From assembly GCA_020152595.1 (NCBI GenBank), contig JAIGNY010000077.1, positions 1,289,001-1,353,000 of the forward strand: 64,000 nucleotides of DNA, in the 5' to 3' direction. The position numbers and the translations under genes were made by a program. The stretch comes from Chiridota heheva (Eukaryota > Echinodermata > Holothuroidea > Apodida > Chiridotidae). The stretch's first letter is position 1; every line of letters begins with the position of its first letter. Shown one piece after another: positions 61,441 to 64,000 of this stretch. Under the pieces are notes generated by a model, which was given only the letters and a program-made list of their open reading frames with translations, was not told where the DNA came from and did no database searches.

Positions 61441-61746
61441 GGACAAAAGTCGCACAAGTGTTGGTCACAATTTCTTTCAATCTGTGTTTGTAAACTTTGG
61501 AACTCTCTATTAGTTGTCGTGATGGATGCTAATTACCTGAACACTTTCAAAAACAGACTGGATAGGCATTGGTGCAAGCGAGTGTTCCACTTTCATTATG
61601 ACAGTGACACAAGTGAGCTCAGATTTACTACACTCTGGACTTTCAGGCAGCAAGCCTTTCATCCAGAATTCATAATAGGTATCATAGCTAAAAGTCTTCA
61701 AGTTTCTTCAATTTATCTTCAAGACATGAGCCCAGAGCTGCTATGA
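61441..61746 (+). mobile_element. LINE 3' fragment (end of reverse transcriptase ORF)
   Basis: An open frame (61423-61746) reads KLWNSLLVVVMDANYLNTFK and continues NRLDRHW. This matches the C-terminal signature of many non-LTR reverse transcriptases of the CR1/L2/Jockey type, R-V-V-N-x-W-N-x-L-P..V..A.S.N.F-K-x-x-L-D-x-x-W. The Pro after W-N-S-L is replaced. No RT catalytic motifs are present upstream in the window, so this is a 5'-truncated remnant, as LINEs usually are. Its exact ends are unclear. Confidence 0.6.
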
Positions 61747-61861
61747 CTTGGAATGTTTCTTGAGATGATTGGGCGTTGAAATTGAGTTGAGTGTGATGGG
61801 ATCAAAAGCCGTGTTGTGATCGTGTGAAATCATTTCCTCTTCAACATCAATGACTGAATTT
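61741..61861 (-). CDS. putative terminal exon of a minus-strand gene
   Basis: On the reverse strand a good acceptor (a pyrimidine stretch then TTGCAG, plus-strand 61862-61867) precedes 61861. Joined in phase 0 to the exon at 62524-62610 it reads KFSH and stops at TGA (61849-61847), giving a C-terminus NVKNIREKFSH. In another phase the same sequence is open for 39 codons (NSVIDVEEEMISHDHNTAFD onward) to TAG at 61743-61741. That phase does not fit the upstream exon, whose matching frame has a stop. The short ending is therefore the more consistent one, with the rest as 3' UTR. It abuts the LINE remnant. No homologue was recognised. Confidence 0.35.
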
Positions 61862-62523
61862 CTGCAAGAAAAGACAATTTGATAGGTTGGCGGACTGGTG
61901 AGGTTTTAATGCACCATGACAGTGATGGTCAACTTAATAATTACTTTCATTTCATGAAGACTCCCAAGTGTGGGTATTTTACATCCTTTTTTCAACAGCG
62001 AAGTTTATATAGAGAGGTCCACGATCGTTTGACACACCACTTGTGAAGCACTGGTGAATGATGACGCACCGAGGATTGAACACGATCTCTAGCTTGCCAA
62101 GCAGATGCTATGAACACTAGACCATGGTGGTCTCTGAACTATTCTAGGTGCACAATTATATTTAACTGAGCTTAATTCTTTACTCTTGCAACATATATGC
62201 CTCTTTTTCTTGCAAAAGAAACTTTCAATTCATCGGATTAAAAAAGTTGATGTGAATGAAGTATGGGAAGGGCAGGGAGGGGGAACTCTAATAAAAATGG
62301 AGGCTCAGAAGAAGCACCCTATTTCCATGAAGTTGAATGCTTTTACCAAGATACATATCCTAAGCGTTTCATGGCAAAAAGTTTAAAAGTACTTTCCAAC
62401 ATCCTCAAATTTTGATTTTTGGCTTTACATTCTTGCCTTAAAGTGTGAGTGTGTGAGGGGAGGGGAAAATCTCCCACCCCCCCATATTCCCCAGAAATTG
62501 CAACCCTGATATTAGTGACCTAC
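61862..62523 (-). other. putative last intron of the minus-strand gene
   Basis: It lies between the donor GTAGGT (reverse strand, 62523-62518) and the acceptor at 61862. It contains the SINE at 61960-62135 and a G/C-run stretch near 62455-62490. No other exon was seen. Confidence 0.35.
61960..62135 (-). mobile_element. tRNA-derived SINE (second family or subfamily)
   Basis: On the reverse strand a tRNA-like head has box A TGGTCTAGTGT (plus-strand 62114-62124), an anticodon-arm-like 'ctgcttggcaagc' and box B GTGTTCAATCC (plus-strand 62073-62083). The stem is imperfect and CCA-end pairing is lost, so it is not a working tRNA gene. The downstream end is uncertain. Confidence 0.6.
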
Positions 62524-62610
62524 CTCCCTGATGTTCTTAACATTGCTTGCAGAGATGGGAATCTTCACTGGTGATGTAGGTGCGTCAGAATCTGACACGG
62601 ATTCTCTGGG
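62524..62610 (-). CDS. putative internal exon of a minus-strand gene
   Basis: On the reverse strand a strong pyrimidine tract and TTCAG (acceptor at 62611-62613) precede an 87-base stretch that ends in GAG before the donor GTAGGT. It reads PRESVSDSDAPTSPVKIPIS then ASNVKNIRE: 29 codons, phase 0 at both ends. The composition is that of a disordered, Ser/Pro-rich segment followed by a basic helix. S-x-x-K-N-I-R-E resembles short motifs in actin-binding or LIM-type scaffold proteins, but this is too little to name a family. Both other frames of this strand are poorer. It has not been tied to any exon to its right within the window. Confidence 0.5.
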
Positions 62611-63276
62611 CTGAACAAGAACAAAAAGAAGATGGTTGCTTGTTAAAGAAAATACATCCACAATTTCTAATCGATCATTCCTTTAGGTAGGTTTGAATTT
62701 TGAAGTTTTGTGTGAAAATGACTGAAATGAGACAAGCAGTGACATCACAACCGTACATTTCTACAAAAGTCTTTGTGTACATGTATTTTATTGACATTTT
62801 CTGATATTCTGTAACTTTAACATTTATTAGGAGAGTACTAAACTGGAGTCTAGTAAACTAATTATAATTTAAATCTTAAATCTTTTACATGCAAGTAGCC
62901 ACGGGGTGGGTGGTGGGAAGGGGAGGGGGTCGTTCGAGCAAACAAACTCACAATTTTTGGAAAAAGTACCCTTTAGATTTCATTATTTCTGACTACCTGT
63001 TGTATTTTCCCAAGAAGATGCCCCAGTAGACAGTTCTAAGAGTGAATAACTCTTGTGGAGGGTCCAAATATCCCCACCCCCCAAATATTCAACATCCTGT
63101 TCCTTGTTTTTCGACATTCAACTGTAAAGTTCCCTTTCAAATCAAATACGAATCCCAATTTCAAATCCTAATTTCAAATTCCTGGCTTTGGGTTTGTTTT
63201 AACAAAACAAATTCCATTATTAAAAAAAACCACGGTAGTAATTTTCGATAAAGCACATATAAAAAGTGAGGGTATA
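62611..63276. other. probable intron of the minus-strand gene
   Basis: AT-rich with G-rich runs near 62900-62935. At 62690-62760 a diverged piece ('gtgaaaatgactgaaatgag', 'gtgacatcacaac') resembles the inner part of the foldback family. A weak 39-base exon-like segment on the - strand near 62999-63037 was not accepted. Confidence 0.4.
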
Positions 63277-63642
63277 ACATTTCCATAAATGTTCACATGT
63301 AGACTTTGTACAATAGTCATTTTCATAGATGTCTACATGTAGACTGCACAATAGTTATTTCCCTAAATGTCTAGAGTAGACTTTGTACAATGATCATTTC
63401 CATAAATATCCACATGTAGACTTTGTACAATGATCATCTCCATAAATGTTCTTATGTAGACTTTGTACATTAGTGATTTCCATAAATGTCCACATATAGA
63501 CTTTGGTGCACTAGTTATTTCCATAAATGTCCTATGTAGACTTTGTACTAGTCATTTCCATAAATGTCTACAGTAGACTTTGTACAATGATCATTTCCAT
63601 AAATGTCCACATGTAGACTTTGTACAACAGTCATTTTCATAA
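63277..63642 (+). repeat. 40-bp tandem repeat (about nine units)
   Basis: Units contain 'tttccataaatgtccacatg', then 'tagactttgtacaa' and 'tgatca'/'agtcat'. Lengths vary from about 36 to 42 bp. It is moderately diverged. Confidence 0.9.
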
Positions 63643-63699
63643 CCTGAAAAAAAGCCACGGTTCCAGGAAAAATGAGAATTTGCAGGAAAGAACTATATT

Positions 63700-63925
63700 T
63701 TCCAAAAAAAAAATTGTAATTGCGCGATAAATATTACATAAAACATACATACAATAGGCTTTTATACCACACCATTCCATTAAGACCACAGTGCCTCCAG
63801 TCAAGTTCTCTGGCTGCCAAGGAATCGGTGCACATGAACTTTGACTTGACTGGGCCAGGATTGGAAGTGAATAAACACCGCTTTTTACGCTTCTCTTCTC
63901 GAATAATGCCTTTTTGAGACAAATT
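63700..63925. other. possible coding patch, strand undecided
   Basis: This stretch is open in several frames on both strands. On + it could be a terminal exon after CCACAG (ending about 63791), reading LQSSSLAAKESVHMNFDLTG and on to a TGA at 63917. On - two overlapping frames are open. No domain is recognised and neither reading links to a supported exon. It is listed only as a candidate. Confidence 0.15.
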
Positions 63926-64000
63926 TGTAAAAAATCATAACTCTGGATCGCAGTACACCTACCGTACACCAAAAATATTTTGTTAAAGCCGTGAACAACT

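Noticed and set aside
62073-62133. Functional tRNA gene on the minus strand
   Set aside because: Boxes A and B are present, but stems are imperfect and acceptor pairing is missing; better explained as a SINE head.
62999-63037. 39-base minus-strand exon between TCTTAG and GTAGTC
   Set aside because: Weak acceptor, very short, and no frame that joins convincingly to the exon at 62524-62610.

Overview
This is a 64 kb piece of an AT-rich, intron-rich animal genome. It has GT-AG introns of 2 to 9 kb, tRNA-derived SINEs with box A and box B, a LINE fragment, several foldback/TIR elements and very large minisatellites. The repeat content fits a marine invertebrate. I lean to an echinoderm, perhaps a sea cucumber, but this is a low-confidence inference. 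Nothing bacterial was seen.

Gene content is low. On the + strand lies the 3' part of one gene, whose start is outside the window. Its four visible exons join in phase: 1726-1882 (end of a PH domain), 4355-4404 (short linker), a large coiled-coil exon (6993-8036, with a second copy at 16112-17158) and a short terminal exon (10316-10369, second copy 19604-19657). The order, PH domain then a C-terminal coiled coil then a Ser-rich tail, recalls the AFAP1 family of actin/Src adaptors. That is a suggestion from remembered sequence, not a proven assignment. On the - strand, 62524-62610 and the region ending near 61741 look like the last exons of a second gene whose 5' part lies beyond the right edge.

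The main event is a tandem duplication. Sequence from about 6008 to 15105, carrying the last two exons, the 3' region and a 51-bp minisatellite at its right end, is repeated from about 15118 to 27112. Exon copy B (16112-17158) is open. Exon copy A has a 1-base and a 2-base deletion relative to B, both at CG dinucleotides, and an in-frame stop. The gene therefore has two alternative 3' ends, one of which gives a shorter protein, unless the assembly has stacked two haplotypes or miscalled CpG sites.

More than half of the window is tandem repeat: 51-bp arrays at 12583-15105 and 21872-27112, an 18-bp array at 27507-31326, a 23-bp array of about 22 kb at 31882-54123, a 70-bp array at 55946-57940, and smaller 20-, 40- and 59-bp arrays. 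The three largest families follow each other with only a few hundred bases between them. All show higher-order repeats, and the 23-bp array holds multi-kilobase internal duplications. The long open frames in these arrays follow from unit lengths divisible by three or from stop-poor units, and I do not treat them as genes.

The right end (54124-64000) is ordinary intergenic or intronic DNA with a foldback element family (three copies in the window), a 433-bp TIR element, two tRNA-type SINEs, a LINE 3' fragment and the last exons of the - strand gene.
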